Source of the DNA: Scylla paramamosain
Lineage: Eukaryota; Arthropoda; Malacostraca; Decapoda; Portunidae
Length of the DNA: 64,000 nucleotides
Direction: 5' to 3'
Assembly (NCBI RefSeq): GCF_035594125.1
Contig: NC_087178.1
Span: 3,335,001 to 3,399,000, forward strand
Of this stretch, positions 1-13,657 are shown one piece after another. Under the pieces are notes generated by a model. That model searched no databases. It was given only the letters and a program-made list of their open reading frames with translations, and was not told the origin of the DNA. Numbering within the stretch: the first letter of the stretch is position 1; each line of letters begins with the position of its first letter. Both the position numbers and the translations under genes were made by a program.

Positions 1-294
1 CAATGATAGACCGAACACGCCGGTAATAACACGAAGGAATGAAGGGAATACCAAATAATTCACTGACAACGATAGCGGTTCTTCCATTTGCAATGTTTGA
101 TTAACTCTTCTAGCTCCTCCTCGCCAGACATCCATCTCCCAGCGCTGTGTTAAGAGCAGCTCCAATGGCGGTGATAAGTCGGATAAAGAGTGATAACGCG
201 CGTCTGATAGTGACATATGTTGCACTTTACGTAAATTGGTTACTTTGATAGATGGTGATAATCTGATAATCGCTTACCTGAACGTGATCTTAGG

Positions 295-297
<3 letters not shown>

Positions 298-369
<72 letters not shown>
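298..369 (+). repeat. (CA)36 microsatellite
   Basis: Pure CA repeat; open frames over it are His/Thr or Cys/Val artefacts. Confidence 0.98.
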
Positions 370-375
<6 letters not shown>

Positions 376-522
376 TGCGTACACTCAGCGATCATGCAAG
401 TTAAATCATTCAACTCTAGTGAATAATCCATTATCTATTATCCGTACACGACTAAAAAGTGACGCTAAATAGTAGAAAAAAGTAACTGAAAATGTGAGAA
501 ATATTTACTCAGGGAAGTGATC

Positions 523-524
<2 letters not shown>

Positions 525-604
<80 letters not shown>
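525..604 (+). repeat. (CT)40 microsatellite
   Basis: Pure CT repeat. Confidence 0.98.
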
Positions 605-607
<3 letters not shown>

Positions 608-723
608 CCTGAAACTCCTAAACTTAATGAATTTCAAGTTTTTAGTATGAATTAATTTGTCTGAGTGCATTTACACCTCGATGATATAAGGGTCTTCATA
701 ATGGTGCCATCAGTATGTGTGTT

Positions 724-727
<4 letters not shown>

Positions 728-784
<57 letters not shown>
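728..784 (+). repeat. (AG)28 microsatellite
   Basis: Pure AG repeat. Confidence 0.98.
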
Positions 785-789
<5 letters not shown>

Positions 790-864
790 GATAAATAAGC
801 GCATCTTAATCGTATCTTGACTCTGTTTTCAGAGCGGAGTAATACATTACTTGATTAACTAAGG

Positions 865-865
<1 letters not shown>

Positions 866-946
<81 letters not shown>
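866..946 (+). repeat. (TG)40 microsatellite
   Basis: Pure TG repeat. Confidence 0.98.
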
Positions 947-947
<1 letters not shown>

Positions 948-1638
948 GCTTCTAAAGGTCATAAGGTCAGCCGTAGGATTTCTCTTCTAATAAACTTACA
1001 TGAAAAAGATTATTATTTTTCTTTGCTTCGTGGTAGTAGTGGTTGTAACAGTAGTAGTAGTAGTAGTAGTTGTGGTAGTAGTAGTAGTAGTACATAATTT
1101 ATTCCCTATTGTATTAGTAAGTGTTGTATTGTTAATATTTGTATTATAGAATGGTGAGGAAAGAAAGGCGGAAGAAAATGACGAAGATTAGGAGGAAAAG
1201 AAAGAGTAGGAGGACCAAGAAGAGGAAAAACAGAAAGAGTACTACAGAAGCTACTGGCGTCGTTGAGTGAGGTAAAGAACAGACAACAAACAACAACAAT
1301 CATAACTCTACACCTTCACCAGCTACAGTGATTCAAACAGAAGCATTACCTTGATCATTTGAAAATCACGTTTCCTGGAATCCCTTCTTAGAAAAAAATA
1401 ATAATAATAAAATCTGATCATATTCGCATACCTGAAGGCGGGGAGGTGAAGCTCATCCTCTCTAATTAATCAAGATTCCGTCTGGTTCCTCATTAACTCC
1501 AAACGCCTCCAACTGTTGCTTTCCGGATCAGACATAGATTTTCTCCGTTTTTTCCCTATTTTTTTTTTTTTTTCGTTTTTGCTCTTGTTTCATTACGACT
1601 GATTACGACTGACTGCGTAAAAAAATCCACAGGGCAAC

Positions 1639-1641
<3 letters not shown>

Positions 1642-1695
<54 letters not shown>
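1642..1695 (+). repeat. (GT)27 microsatellite
   Basis: Pure GT repeat. Confidence 0.97.
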
Positions 1696-1697
<2 letters not shown>

Positions 1698-1879
1698 GGG
1701 AGGTCATAGGCATTTTTTTTTTTTTTGCCATGGCCTTTCATGATATTTCTACGTTATGCAAAGAGGTTGAAGCATATTTTTAAACTTGAAACATTTTGCA
1801 AACATGGCTTTTTTTTTCTTTTGCCTCCGTACTACGGTATAAAGAAAAAAACATGGAAAAAGTGGACGAAGCTGCTCCA

Positions 1880-1880
<1 letters not shown>

Positions 1881-1930
<50 letters not shown>
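1881..1930 (+). repeat. (TG)25 microsatellite
   Basis: Pure TG repeat. Confidence 0.97.
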
Positions 1931-1931
<1 letters not shown>

Positions 1932-2040
1932 ATATGTATGTATGTTTGCGTATCACGAAAAGTAATTTCTCTGTGGAACAAGCGTTTTCACTCTGTATAA
2001 AGAATAAAATGTATTTCCATCCATAATAAAAACACGCTCA

Positions 2041-3174
2041 AAAAAAAAAAAAAAACTTTCATACAAATGAAAGAAAAATGTCAAAGGACTTCCCACGACA
2101 GGATAATTATTAATATATTCCTCGAGGACTCAAAACCATTTAGGGAATATTTGTCAGCTTTCCTCCACATATGAAAATTTACTTCATTTATGAGTTTAAG
2201 TCCATCCTACATCATCCTCATCAGTGGCGCCTCCTCCTTCCCGCCAGGAGGCCGTCACGCCGCCAGGAGGAGAGCCATAATCACCACATTAATGATGATG
2301 GTGATCTTCACGTGCCAGGCTATGGAGGGTGCCGCATTTTACGTCGCGGGATTATCATTACCTGTTATATACTGCTAATTGGACCACTGTGGTAAAGGTA
2401 TACTCGAGGCCGCGAAGCAGAGTCCTCGTAATAAGCAAGATCCGGGTTAGACTGTGCCGGCCTGGAGACGTTGAGTGCGGAGGTGTTAAGTCGTGCTGTC
2501 AGCGTGGGCGTGCGCCGCGGCCTTACCCTCGCCCTGGCACACACCGTGACTTGAAGGACGCGGTGAGAGGATGAGTAGGATGAGTAGGATAAGCAGAAGT
2601 CCAAGGGCGTGAATCTTTCCAAAGAGGATTTAAGATTTGAAGGCAGAGATCTGTACAGTACAAGGCTCGTGTGGTCAAAATGGTCGTGTAATTATATGAC
2701 CAAGGACAAAGGGTCTTAAGGGGTCTTCCATGCTCTCTGCCAGATGGCGGACTCAATCTCCTCCCCTTGACAGCCTGGTTAGGGCGCGGCAGGAAGGACA
2801 GGGGGTCTGACTTACTAAAGAAGTTGAACTATCGTCTTGATTAAATTTCTTACACAATGTACTTTTCTCACAACTCTTACCAACTCCTTGCATGTTACGA
2901 TCCCCTTTTCTTTTCACCCTCACTCGCCACTGCAAGGGATCGGATTCGGTATCTTTCGCTCAGGGAATTCTGACACGTACTGAAGTGTCAAGTAACATCC
3001 GTCATCGAAGTGAATATTGAACCTCGAGGCGCCACCACCCAGACGTCTGTAAGTTGAAGCTCCCACTCTCAAATGCCTCGAAGAATATGATAAGAGAATA
3101 CATCAGAGCAAAGTGCGCCGGTAAAGAGTCGTGGCGCGGTTCCTGGGCCTCCTGCCGCTGCTGCAGTCCCACAT

Positions 3175-3177
<3 letters not shown>
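2041..3177. other. Non-repetitive intergenic or intronic stretch
   Basis: Unique sequence with a GC-rich patch at about 2215-2340 and 2400-2560 (CGCCAGGAGG twice near 2250 and 2262). No coding frame is recognised. Confidence 0.5.

Positions 3178-3241
<64 letters not shown>
3178..3241 (+). repeat. (CA)32 microsatellite
   Basis: Pure CA repeat. Confidence 0.98.
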
Positions 3242-3242
<1 letters not shown>

Positions 3243-3999
3243 TTCTGAAAGTCCTCTCACGCTCTCTTAAGCATTCTTTCACCCCATCGCCTCGCTCAGT
3301 TCTTTATCCTCCTCCTCCTGCCTTCTCTTTCTCTCTCTCTCCTCCTCTTCCTTCCTTTGAACTCCTCACTATTTCTCCTTTATTCCTTCTAAGAATTCGT
3401 TGTCATTCCATATTTCCAAACGTCTCACTATACTTATCTGTTTCTCTTCATTGTTACTGATTTGCATTAATAGAGATTTTTACCCGTCAGTCCCCACCTT
3501 TTACCCTCGTCTCACCTTTTCTCGCCTAAGTCGTCCTCCTTTAACACCTGAGTTCCTTTCCCTTTTCCCCGCACCCTTAGCGTGTGAGTGTCGTGGTCGG
3601 TGGCAGTCGAAGGTCGAAGGAAAATCAATGTAGAAATTATTTTGAGGTTGTTGTCTACAAGTGTGTCAGTGGCTGTGTGCCCGTGAAGAGACGTGTCCCA
3701 CTCGTGTTTGTGAAGCAACATTAGCTGTGTGGCGAGGAATTTCAATGAGGTTGCGTTATTGTTACACGTGAAGTCAAGTTGTTTTGTCGGAGTCATAATT
3801 ACCTTCCATTCCTGCGCCCGCTGCACTTCTCCAGGTATCTTTAGCGGCTTAAGCCTCGGCAAGATTTCATTATCCTCTCGTAATAACCTCCTTCATCCGT
3901 GCGGGATTAAATTTCCTTCCAAACTTAGTAGAAGATTAGTCGGATTGGTTGTAAGTGGTATTAATAGGCGCCATTTAAAGGTAAATACGCAATTTATAA
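3242..3999. other. Pyrimidine-rich then unique sequence
   Basis: A CT-rich tract to about 3560, then unique sequence. No gene is seen. Confidence 0.5.
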
Positions 4000-4290
4000 G
4001 TGTTTTCGTACTAGTAAAGTCGTGAGATTGTAATGTTTTCGCATTACTAAAGTAGTGAAGTAGTGAAGTAGGTGAGGTTTAAGGCAGTAAACTACGTACT
4101 AAGATGGTAAGATTTTCTCAACGTTAAGGTGTAAAATAGTAAAGTAGTAAATTAAAGGCGTAGCAAGGTAGCGGGTTAGTAAGTACAGTGGTAAGGTGTG
4201 GGAAGGGGTGAGGTGTTGAGATAGTAAAGTAGTGAATTAATGGCGTAGTAAGTTAGTGAGATTTTCGCGCTAGCAAGGTGGTAAGACTTC
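4000..4290 (+). repeat. Degenerate GTAGTAAAGTAGTG-rich tandem region
   Basis: Segments such as ACTAGTAAAGTCGTGAGAT, GCATTACTAAAGTAGTGAAG, GATAGTAAAGTAGTGAATTA and ATTTTCGCGCTAGCAAGGTG recur with no fixed period. It is an old decayed minisatellite. Confidence 0.55.
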
Positions 4291-4656
4291 CTGCAGCGCT
4301 GTGGTACACTTGACTGATGCTGTAATTAACCTGCTTTAACAATCCTACCCCCTTATTGATTAATGTTGGTACTTTTTCAGGTGAGGATGTGAAGGAAACC
4401 TGTCTACCTTAATGTTGGTGCTTCAGGTGTGAGTGCAGCTATGTAAAGGTAGTGTTGGGGGTGGACACTAGACACCTACTGTTGGTCATTAACTTGGGCA
4501 TTAATCATCTTTATTACCTGTTCTCTCAGCGCCTCCCGGCCTTCTACTCTTCCCACTGCTGTTCTTGAAATGTAATACCGCCACTTACTGCGGTTTTATG
4601 GCCTCTGTTTACCCTACTCCTGCGCGAAATTAGCCTAGAATCATTATTATTGCAGC

Positions 4657-4722
<66 letters not shown>

Positions 4723-4746
4723 AGTAGTAGTAGTAGTAGTAGTAGT
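4657..4746 (+). repeat. (TTA)21-(AGT)8 compound microsatellite
   Basis: A pure TTA run to 4721 followed by AGT units. The minus-strand poly-Asn open frame over it is an artefact. Confidence 0.97.
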
Positions 4747-5159
4747 GATAACAGTTGTTGTTGTAGTTGTTGTTGTTGTTTTTATTAATTGTTGTCGTTA
4801 CTATTGTTGTTCGTGATTGTGGTAGCGGTGGTGGTGGTGTTATTGCTTTAAATGACTGATGGTGATCCCTACAACTCTCCAGTCTGCCAGTCCCTGTTCC
4901 GTTACAGTCAACAGTCAACTAATTACAAAACAGAACAGAAAACACCGCTTGAAGTACAGCCAGAAGTTTGACTGGAAGAAAGACAAGCCAGATGCCGACT
5001 TCAACTCAGGCTGCCAGTGAAAGAAAAAGAATCCGAAGTGCATTTCATTGGCGTTACTTCCTCGTGGCTTTAAATTCTCAGTGAATGTCATGCTTAGGAA
5101 GAGTTGCAAGTGTGTTTATGATTCTTAAAAAGTGGTAGTGGATGCGAGTATGATTTTCA

Positions 5160-6245
5160 CCCTGTTTTTTTTTTTTTTTTTTTTTCTCTCGTTTTTCTTT
5201 TTTTTTCATGGTAACTCATCTCAGGCTCTTACTAATTATGACCCACATCTTGCAACACTTCCTCGCGTCACTCAGGAATGAAGGTGTAGTTAGGAGGTAA
5301 TAGAAATGCAACACACACACACACACACACACACACACCGTACTTTACATTACATTCACTTCCATATTTCAGTGCTACTTGCTATTACTAAAATCCTTCT
5401 TTTTTGTGTTTCATTCTGGTCTATTTTGTTAATCTTCGCTGCGTTTAATCAGTATTTCAAGCCACTTCCACCGATTTATACGTTACATGGTGTACATTTC
5501 CACGCTGTTCCATTTACTCTGAGTTTGTTTATCCCTGTATCATTTTGTATAATCTTGTTTTGTTAGTCTTCGTTGTTGATTAGTTTTTCAAGCCACCTCC
5601 ATCCATTACTGCCTACAATGCACCTGTTGACACGAGCAATCATGTCACGTCCAAAGGGAGTTGAGCGCTTTCCAGTGAGCTTTGTCTGTTGCAAATATAC
5701 ACAGACAGTACATTGATAGATTGCCAGGACCATTGATAGGTGTACATGTCAATTAAAATCTCGTATCTGCTACTCAACTTTTTTTTTTTTTTCTTTTTGC
5801 TGGTAGCGTTATATGTACACTTTTATTCTTTAATCTCTTGTAATTCTTGCCCTGTCTGTCATGCAAGTCGAAATTACATACACTTTTTTTGCAACTTATT
5901 AACCTTTTTTTTTCTAAGTTTTTATAACCCTCGCTCAGACCGTTATACAAGTAGAAATTATTATTATTTTTTTTTACCTCTTATTTTATTTACATTATTT
6001 TCTTCATTTTCTCCTTATTCCAGTCCAGTCAGTTATACAGGTACAACTTGGCTTCTAAAGCGAGTTATGTTCTTCCTGCCCTTGAGTGTGCACGTGCACC
6101 GTTCCCTCAGGAGAGTTTGTAGCAGAGGACACTTGAAATGTTTGATCTGCTCTCTCTTTTTTATATATTCAAACTGAGTAACGAATGGACAGGTCAATAT
6201 TTATTTTTCTCTCTGCTGGAAAACATGAACAACTTGCTTTTTTCA
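5160..6245. other. T-rich unique stretch with a short (CA)n at 5310-5338
   Basis: Poly-T runs and T-rich DNA. No gene is seen. Confidence 0.5.
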
Positions 6246-6292
6246 GAGATAGATGGATAGGTAGATAGATAGATAGATAGATAGATAGGTTA
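6246..6292 (+). repeat. GATA tetranucleotide repeat
   Basis: About eleven AGAT units, imperfect at the 5' end; scattered GATA-like units continue to about 6405. Confidence 0.9.
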
Positions 6293-6530
6293 TGCTGCCA
6301 AACATGCACAGACATGGATGGATAAACAAATTGATACGCAGGTAAACGGAAGTGATACATAGATTAATAGATAGAAAAACACAAGGATAGACAGACAGAT
6401 AGACAGGTGGCGCCAAAGTTGATTGACACACCTGAGTGGACTTGCTTTTTTTCTCTCTAATTTTGGAAACTGTGACCTAGTTTGTGTGTTTATGGCTGGA
6501 AACTGCTTAACTTTTCCAGCCCCTTGCCCT

Positions 6531-6533
<3 letters not shown>

Positions 6534-6592
<59 letters not shown>
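6534..6592 (+). repeat. (AC)29 microsatellite
   Basis: Pure AC repeat. Confidence 0.97.
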
Positions 6593-6598
<6 letters not shown>

Positions 6599-6830
6599 AA
6601 GCTGAGGGGAAGAGAGTGTACTGTAGCCTTTGTATGTTTTTGTTGTTTGTTTTTCCCGCAGTGGTTGTGTTGCCTCCTCTGTTTGTTTTGCTTCCTCTTA
6701 ATGAACGTCAAGCGGATTTGTGTTGCGGTGTTTGGCTTTGGCTAGTTTGCGTAATTAGTGAGTTTTTGGCACATTTGTTATTTGCTATTTGTCATTTGTG
6801 TTCTGGTTCCTTCCTGTGTTGGCTCATTAT

Positions 6831-6928
6831 TTTTTTTTATTTTATTTTATTTTATTTTATTTATTTATTTATTTTATTTTATTTTATTTTATTTATTTAT
6901 TTATTTATTTATTTTATTTATTTATTTT
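6831..6928 (+). repeat. (TTTTA/TTTA)n repeat
   Basis: Mixed penta- and tetranucleotide units, about 98 bp. Confidence 0.93.
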
Positions 6929-7138
6929 TTTGTATTTATGAACGTGTGAAAGTTTGATGTCCGTGATATTTCTGTTATTTTGTTTGGTGCTTCTTTCCAT
7001 ATATTTTTTTTTTTTCAGTATTTTATTTTCTCACAATTTTTTTTCTTTATTCTCTTTTTCTCCCGTCTTTATTTTTCTTCCTTTTTTATCCCATATAGTT
7101 TTCAGGTATTCAGCTTCACATTTTCGAGTTTCCTACCC

Positions 7139-7141
<3 letters not shown>

Positions 7142-7226
<85 letters not shown>
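7142..7226 (+). repeat. (TC)42 microsatellite
   Basis: Pure TC repeat. Confidence 0.98.
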
Positions 7227-7229
<3 letters not shown>

Positions 7230-7736
7230 ATACCCGCCACACGTCACACAATTAAACACGCGCCCAATGACAGACGGCTTAGCCACTTCAAGCGAATCAA
7301 CTAAATGTGAAACAAAAAAAATATTATGTAGGAAATGGGCGCTATTGGAAATGGAAAATTTTCTCAGCCGTGGCACTCCGCTCTTCCCGCCACCACCTCC
7401 CATTTTCTCTTTCGCTTTCCCGTTTTCTGTTGCATTGTGTTCTGGTGGACCTGTGATTTTCTCTTATGTGAGGTTCCGTTTTCTGTTTTCTCCACCAGTT
7501 TTTTTTTTATTTCTTTTATTTTGTTAGTGTTGTTTGTGATGCGTTCGTGTTTTTTTTCGTTTTCTTTTCTTTTTTTTCTCTTTTTTTTAGGGGGCAGGTT
7601 TTTTTTTTTTCATGTGTGTATTTACGGGTTGTTGTTTTTTTCTCGTTTGCAGTTTCGATTGTATGTTTTTTTTGTTGTTGTTGTTGTCTGTTTGTCAGTT
7701 TTTTTTTTTTCTGATATTTAGTCTGTGTCTTTGTTC

Positions 7737-7737
<1 letters not shown>

Positions 7738-7785
<48 letters not shown>
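7738..7785 (+). repeat. (TC)24 microsatellite
   Basis: Pure TC repeat. Confidence 0.97.
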
Positions 7786-7789
<4 letters not shown>

Positions 7790-8234
7790 GCAGGAGCACG
7801 ATACATGAACCCCATCTTAACTTCTTCATTAACTTTTTTTTTTTTTCATTATCTTATTTTGACTTATTCTAATCCCCAGTGAGTGAGTTTCAATTTTCCA
7901 GGCATTATCTGGACTGGAACTTTTCTCATTTTTCCCTTATCTGCAGTTGAGACTTTCTGGAGACCGATTTAGCAATCATCCACTGAATTAAAGTTTATTT
8001 CTCAAGTGATTGATATATCCATTTCTTTCCCCTCCCATCATTCCCACTCCCCTTCCAGACCGACCCACGGGATGTCTTTTTTTTTTTTTCCACATTTTTT
8101 CCTTCCACTTTTTTATTTTTTTCTTTCTTCCCCTTCATCCAGCCCTCTGTCTGTCCCTTTATCCTTATGGCTTCATCTCTCCACTCGTTTCTCTGTCTCT
8201 CCATCCGCAAATCCTTCCTCATCCTCTACCGTTC

Positions 8235-8361
<127 letters not shown>

Positions 8362-9041
8362 CACTCCTACGCTTTCCCAAAAATATCTACTGATTTTACG
8401 AACCTTTTCAGCTGCTCATCTTCTTGTTTGTTCATCAGATGGAAGAGTTACACAAACCTTCTCTGAATGAGTGAGTGAATGGGAAAGGGAGGATGAGGGG
8501 ACGGTGAGTAATGGAGGGAATATAGGGGAGGAGAGGGAGAAATAGTGAAAGGCTGTGAAAGGGAGACAGATCCAAAGTGTGTGTGGGTGAAGGGGGGAAA
8601 ATACTGAAAAAAAAAGAAGTTTACGAAAAAGAGAAAGATGAGAAGGAAAGTGAGTAAGGAAGGATGGATGTAAGGGAGGAGATTAAGGAAAATTGAATAA
8701 GAGGGAGACGGGAAAGAGGTAATGAATGATTTACAGGGAAGAATAGGAGATTGTGCGTGAGGAAGGGAGAAGTGAAGGAATGAAGGAGGAATAAGAGAAA
8801 AGGACACATGAGGCAAGGAAGGAGAAAAAAAATTGTTACTAACGAAGAGAAGAAGAGATGGAAGGAAGATGGAGTGCTTGAGAACAGAAAACGGGATAAA
8901 GGAGAGAAGGAGGGAAGGGAAAAAGGAAAACATTCGATAAAACCTGAGTAATGGCCTCGTGCTACCATTTGGTCTGTTGAAATCAAAATAAATGGCCGGG
9001 TGGAGTTCAGAAATTTACACAAGTCTCCGTGTCTCGCATTG

Positions 9042-9212
<171 letters not shown>

Positions 9213-9291
9213 GGTAATGAGAACCAGGAGATATCTGTGCGGGTGCTGGAATTAGATTTTGAGCGAAGGAAAGGGAAGAAAGGAACGGTGG

Positions 9292-9295
<4 letters not shown>

Positions 9296-9364
<69 letters not shown>
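9296..9364 (+). repeat. (GA)34 microsatellite
   Basis: Pure GA repeat 87 bp after the previous AG tract. Confidence 0.98.
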
Positions 9365-9369
<5 letters not shown>

Positions 9370-10020
9370 ATGTCGTATTAATGTTGTGGTATTCCGGAAT
9401 CCAGATCACATTTCTTTAATAAATGAAAAAATAAATCACAAGGTTAGGTTTGGTTAAGAAAGGAAAATACAGAATATACTTGCGCTTCCCTTAAGTAAAT
9501 TTGCAAGTAAAAATTAATTTATGGAGTTCTCATGAAAGAGTTATTAATGTTTTTATTACTTTTAAGAATTATTAACCAAGAGGGCAAGCAAGTTATAACC
9601 GTAAAGTACAATAAAATAAGATTAAGGAAGAAAAGTGAATATGCCAATGTGAAATTTTAAGCAAAATGCTTTTTCCTTAGATAGTTTTTGCGAAGGTAAC
9701 TTTATTTGCGAAAAAAATAATAATAATAATTTTTGAATTTAATATGATAAAGTCGTGCCTTTGTTTTGCCTCTGAGAAGGAAAAGAATTACCTAAGGTAA
9801 CTCTCGGGAGGCAAAAGCATATAAGTGATTTTTCTTTTTAAGTTAATAAAAGAAAATGAACAACAGGAAGCTGGAAGACACAGGAGGTCAGAAAATTACT
9901 ATTGTGTTGAAAGTTTCGAGTCAGTAAAGTAGAGACGAGAATGTATATAAAGATTTGACTGAAACCAGCTTAAGCAAGAGATAGTCGAGAGTGAAGTAGT
10001 ATGAGTATTTGTAATGGCAA
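9365..10020. other. AT-rich unique stretch
   Basis: AT-rich DNA without recognised genes. Confidence 0.5.
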
Positions 10021-10180
10021 TGGTAATAATAAAAGTGATAGTAGTAGTAGCTGTAGTAGTAGTAGTAGTAGTCAGGGTAGTAGTAGTCAGGGTAGTATAG
10101 CAGTGGTAGTAGTAATTTACATAGTAGTAGTAGTAGTAGTTGTAGTAGTTGTAGTAGTAGTAAGAGTAGTAATAGTAACG
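10021..10180 (+). repeat. Imperfect (TAG)n repeat
   Basis: TAG units with interruptions such as CAGGGTAGTAGTAG twice. Confidence 0.9.
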
Positions 10181-10599
10181 TAATGGCAGGCCGGCGTTCC
10201 GTAGCAATCACTTATGAGCGCAAGTAAGGGCACACCGAAGTAAATTAAAAGCAAACACGCCCTAAAAACAGAGAAATACGACACACATAACTCAACAATA
10301 ACCTTGTAACGAAAAAAATTAAATCGTTCAATTTTTTTTTTTTTTCTCCTGAATAAAATGTAAACTTTTTTTTTTTTCTACCGTTGCCTTTAATCTTTTA
10401 CAACACAAATCTGAAAATCCGTAGCAGTGTACATGTCCTTTACTTACTTTATGATACTCCCGGGTACTTTATAAAACACTGAAAATTATATTAGTTACAG
10501 AACGGAAGAGTGGAGGAGAGCAAAAAATAAAGTAAAATGGTTTTGTTGGGTGGCTAACATGCGAAAAACGGTGATCAGTAACTGGCCCAAAATAAAGAG

Positions 10600-10690
10600 T
10601 TTGAACCGAAGGATAAGCTGTAGGAAGCCATCTAATGTTTTTATGTTCTTAGGTCTACTAGTGGCAGTCCCTTGACAAAACCTACAGCAA
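10600..10690 (-). repeat. Diverged or rearranged copy of the same dispersed family
   Basis: The minus strand reads GGGACTGCCACTAGTAGACC, with a TTCTTACAT-like stretch in inverted order, then ATGGCTTCCTACAGCTT. The end matches the family; the centre looks rearranged. Confidence 0.4.
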
Positions 10691-10699
10691 TACAAGGCG

Positions 10700-11109
10700 A
10701 GTAGAATCCCACACTGCCTTCCACTGTTTATCCTTTCCTCCTTCAGCCTCTAGTCCTCCAATGAAACCTGACAACTGACTTTCGATACATCAGTGTTGAA
10801 CAAAATGCTGAATAGTGAAGTCAGTGTGGCAGTTCACTACACTTATGACACCGGCTGTACCTACCTATACCCACCAGTCATCCGTATATTACCTAATCCT
10901 CTCGTTGGTGTGATAGGTTAGTATAGTCACGCATGCAACGAAAGAAAACGGTGGGGTGGTTCCTGAAGAAACTGAAGAGGTGTTGAGTTTTTACGTGGGT
11001 TTGTGTGCATGATTAAAGGCGGGTTATGACTGCGGGGGCTTGGTGGTTATAAATATGTGATGCTGTTCATTTGATATGTAAATGACGTGCGCGGGAAGTA
11101 CTTGAGGCA

Positions 11110-11158
<49 letters not shown>

Positions 11159-11332
11159 AGAGCATATTAATTAAACATACACAGGAGACATCTGCTCGCA
11201 TTGCTTTATTCTCAGTCGACAAACAAGAGGATTTGGTTCATAAAAATGCCACCACGTTAGGAATTATGTATTTTGGAAATGTCAGGAGGAGATAGTTTGG
11301 AAATGGTAGCGTCTGGTCCTACCTTAGTTGTC

Positions 11333-11386
<54 letters not shown>

Positions 11387-12890
11387 ACATCGTACCTTAC
11401 ATACATTAGACAGACAGACCTAAATACTTTATATCAATATCCTCCTTACTTATTACTGTGAATATAGGTAAGGAACCCGTACCAAATAAAACAATAAAGC
11501 CACACTCGTGAATAATGTCCAGGTGAGGCGGAGGGGCAGAAAAAAAAGGTCTCATCAGCATCAGGTAAACTAAGCAAATTGAATTATAAGTGATGAGGTT
11601 CATTTGGACTTCAAACCCGTGAATTAATGAATTATGTATGAAGGATATTCTGTTGAAATTACAGTTTAGTTTATTAGTGTTGTAGTTGTGGCTTTGTGTT
11701 GTGCCTCGTGCGTCATGCTGAGGGAAAGAAAGCAGGTTGTACACTTGTTTTTGTGACCCGAGTGCTTAATTGTTATTGGAGTCATGAGTACGCTAAAGAA
11801 TTGTTAAAGGAAACCATGCGCGGCCGTTATGAGCAACAACTGCCATAAAGTAAAGAATGGCAGTATGAATGGCAGTATCTTTACACCACGAGTATAATCC
11901 ACATTTGAAACCCTAAAAAATTCAACCCCGTAAAGTGACCTGTCTGACACATGGCGTATTAATCAACATCAGCATTAACATACGTAGGAAACTGTATTCA
12001 CTCCCTTATTATTATTGCATGAAAACTGGAGGTTAATCTTGCTCTCTTCTACTCTCGTGCTCCTCTCCTCCCGTCTTGCCCACTCCCGGCCGCTCCTCAC
12101 CCCAGCAGTGTTCCTCATATGCTTTTCCCTCCACATTTCCACCTTTGTACGGAGTTGACCTGATCTCGTTAAGCTGACGCGCTTTACACACCCATGGGAG
12201 GTTTTAGTGTAACCTTGTTCTGCATTCACGCCTGGGATGATACTACAGAGGACTGAACACGTCACAGCGCGTAATTTCATATTATATAATGTTTTTCTTT
12301 ATCGTCCATGTGTCTTCGTTTAAATACCTGATGACTTGACTTATTAACTTGTCACATTTCATTAGCGGTTTATTTTACGTATTACAAAGCTTTCTTATCG
12401 TTCATATACCCACTCACTCGTACACGCAACAACTCGACTTTTCCTGTGAGTAAATATACCGCAGCGGCTCATTTCATACATTACTAAGTTCTGTTTTAAT
12501 CCTTCATGCGTGTACCTAATGCAAACACTTCAGGATTAAACAAAATATGGATCGTCATGAATTATTCCTTGTGTCCCTTTTCCCGTGTGACTCGACAAAA
12601 CGCAACACTTAACGGACATCAAATTACAATGAGGCACTGAGATTGACTGGGTCAGGAGGAAGAGACAGTAGGCACCTGCCGAAACTATAATTACTCCCAG
12701 TGAGGCCTAAAGCACTGGATCAGGGGGTGCTGTGAACCTAACATTAAACCCAGCTGTGATCTCACTGAATGTTTCCCTTTTGTCTCGTAACACAAGGGGG
12801 CAGATACAGCCTGCCTTCTAAAGACAACTCTCTTCCTCCACACAAAAGTACAAGCACTTAATTACACACACACCCTTCATTCAAAATTCA
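10700..12890. other. Mostly unique sequence with two microsatellites
   Basis: (GT)22 at 11113-11157 and (GA)25 at 11335-11384. The rest is unique with no recognised gene. Confidence 0.5.
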
Positions 12891-12898
12891 AAATTATC

Positions 12899-13657
12899 AT
12901 GGTAACTCCGACACCAGCCCCGACACCAGTCCCTGAGTCTCCATCTAGGGAGGGGACCACATATGTCCCCAGGTTGGACTGCTTTTCTGGTATCGACCCT
13001 AAGTGTCTTGACATTTGCGGTCTTGCATTTAATTTTCAATCTGTAGAACACCACCTCTCCTATACTAAAACCGCATCTTCTTTTCCTCACTGAAACACAA
13101 GTGTCTGAGGCAACTGATAGTAGCCCCTCTTTTCTGTTCGCTCCTATTTTCTCTATCCTCATTTTCAGTCCAAAGCTGGATGTTGAGTAAATGTGTGCAA
13201 CGACTTAACCTGCTCTCGTGCCCACGCTCTTGAATCTTTCGAGTTTTCCTCCATCTGGCTACGACTACAGAATCACTCTCAAACTAAATTTATCTGTGAT
13301 ATATACCTCTCACCTAACTCCTCTGACTATAGGAAATTCTTTGACTGATTAACTTCCAAAGTGGAGTACATTCTGACCCTCTTCCCTTTTGCAGAGATCT
13401 CCATTCTAGGAGACTTCAGTGTTCACCACCAGCTTTGGCTTTCATCTTCCTTCAATGATCATCCTGGTGAACTAATCTTTAACTCCGCTATCCTCTACAA
13501 CCTAGAGCAATTGGTGCAGCACCCTACGCGTATTCCTGACCGTCTTGGTGATACGCCCAACATTCTTAACCTTTTCCTAACCACCAATCCTGCTTATGGT
13601 GACTCAACTGTGCCCCTCTTCTACACTGAACATCCTCGGTCTGTCCTTTACTTATAA
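12899..13657 (+). pseudogene. Endonuclease domain relic of non-LTR element
   Basis: Apurinic-like endonuclease fragments occur in order in several frames. FNFQSVEHHLS is near 13028. LFLTET comes next in a second frame, then SIWLRL and YLSPNSSDYRKFFD, and [13 protein letters not shown] (the GDFN-like catalytic motif, with N replaced by S) at about 13399. The end of the domain, [20 protein letters not shown], is near 13500. At least two frameshifts (one near an AAAA run at about 13065) and two in-frame TGA stops (about 13182 and 13344) break it. In family members this enzyme nicks target DNA for target-primed reverse transcription. This copy is dead. Confidence 0.85.

Noticed and set aside
6645..6661. 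Acceptor-like TTTTTCCCGCAG
   Set aside because: No donor or open exon follows within a reasonable distance; T-rich DNA yields such matches often.
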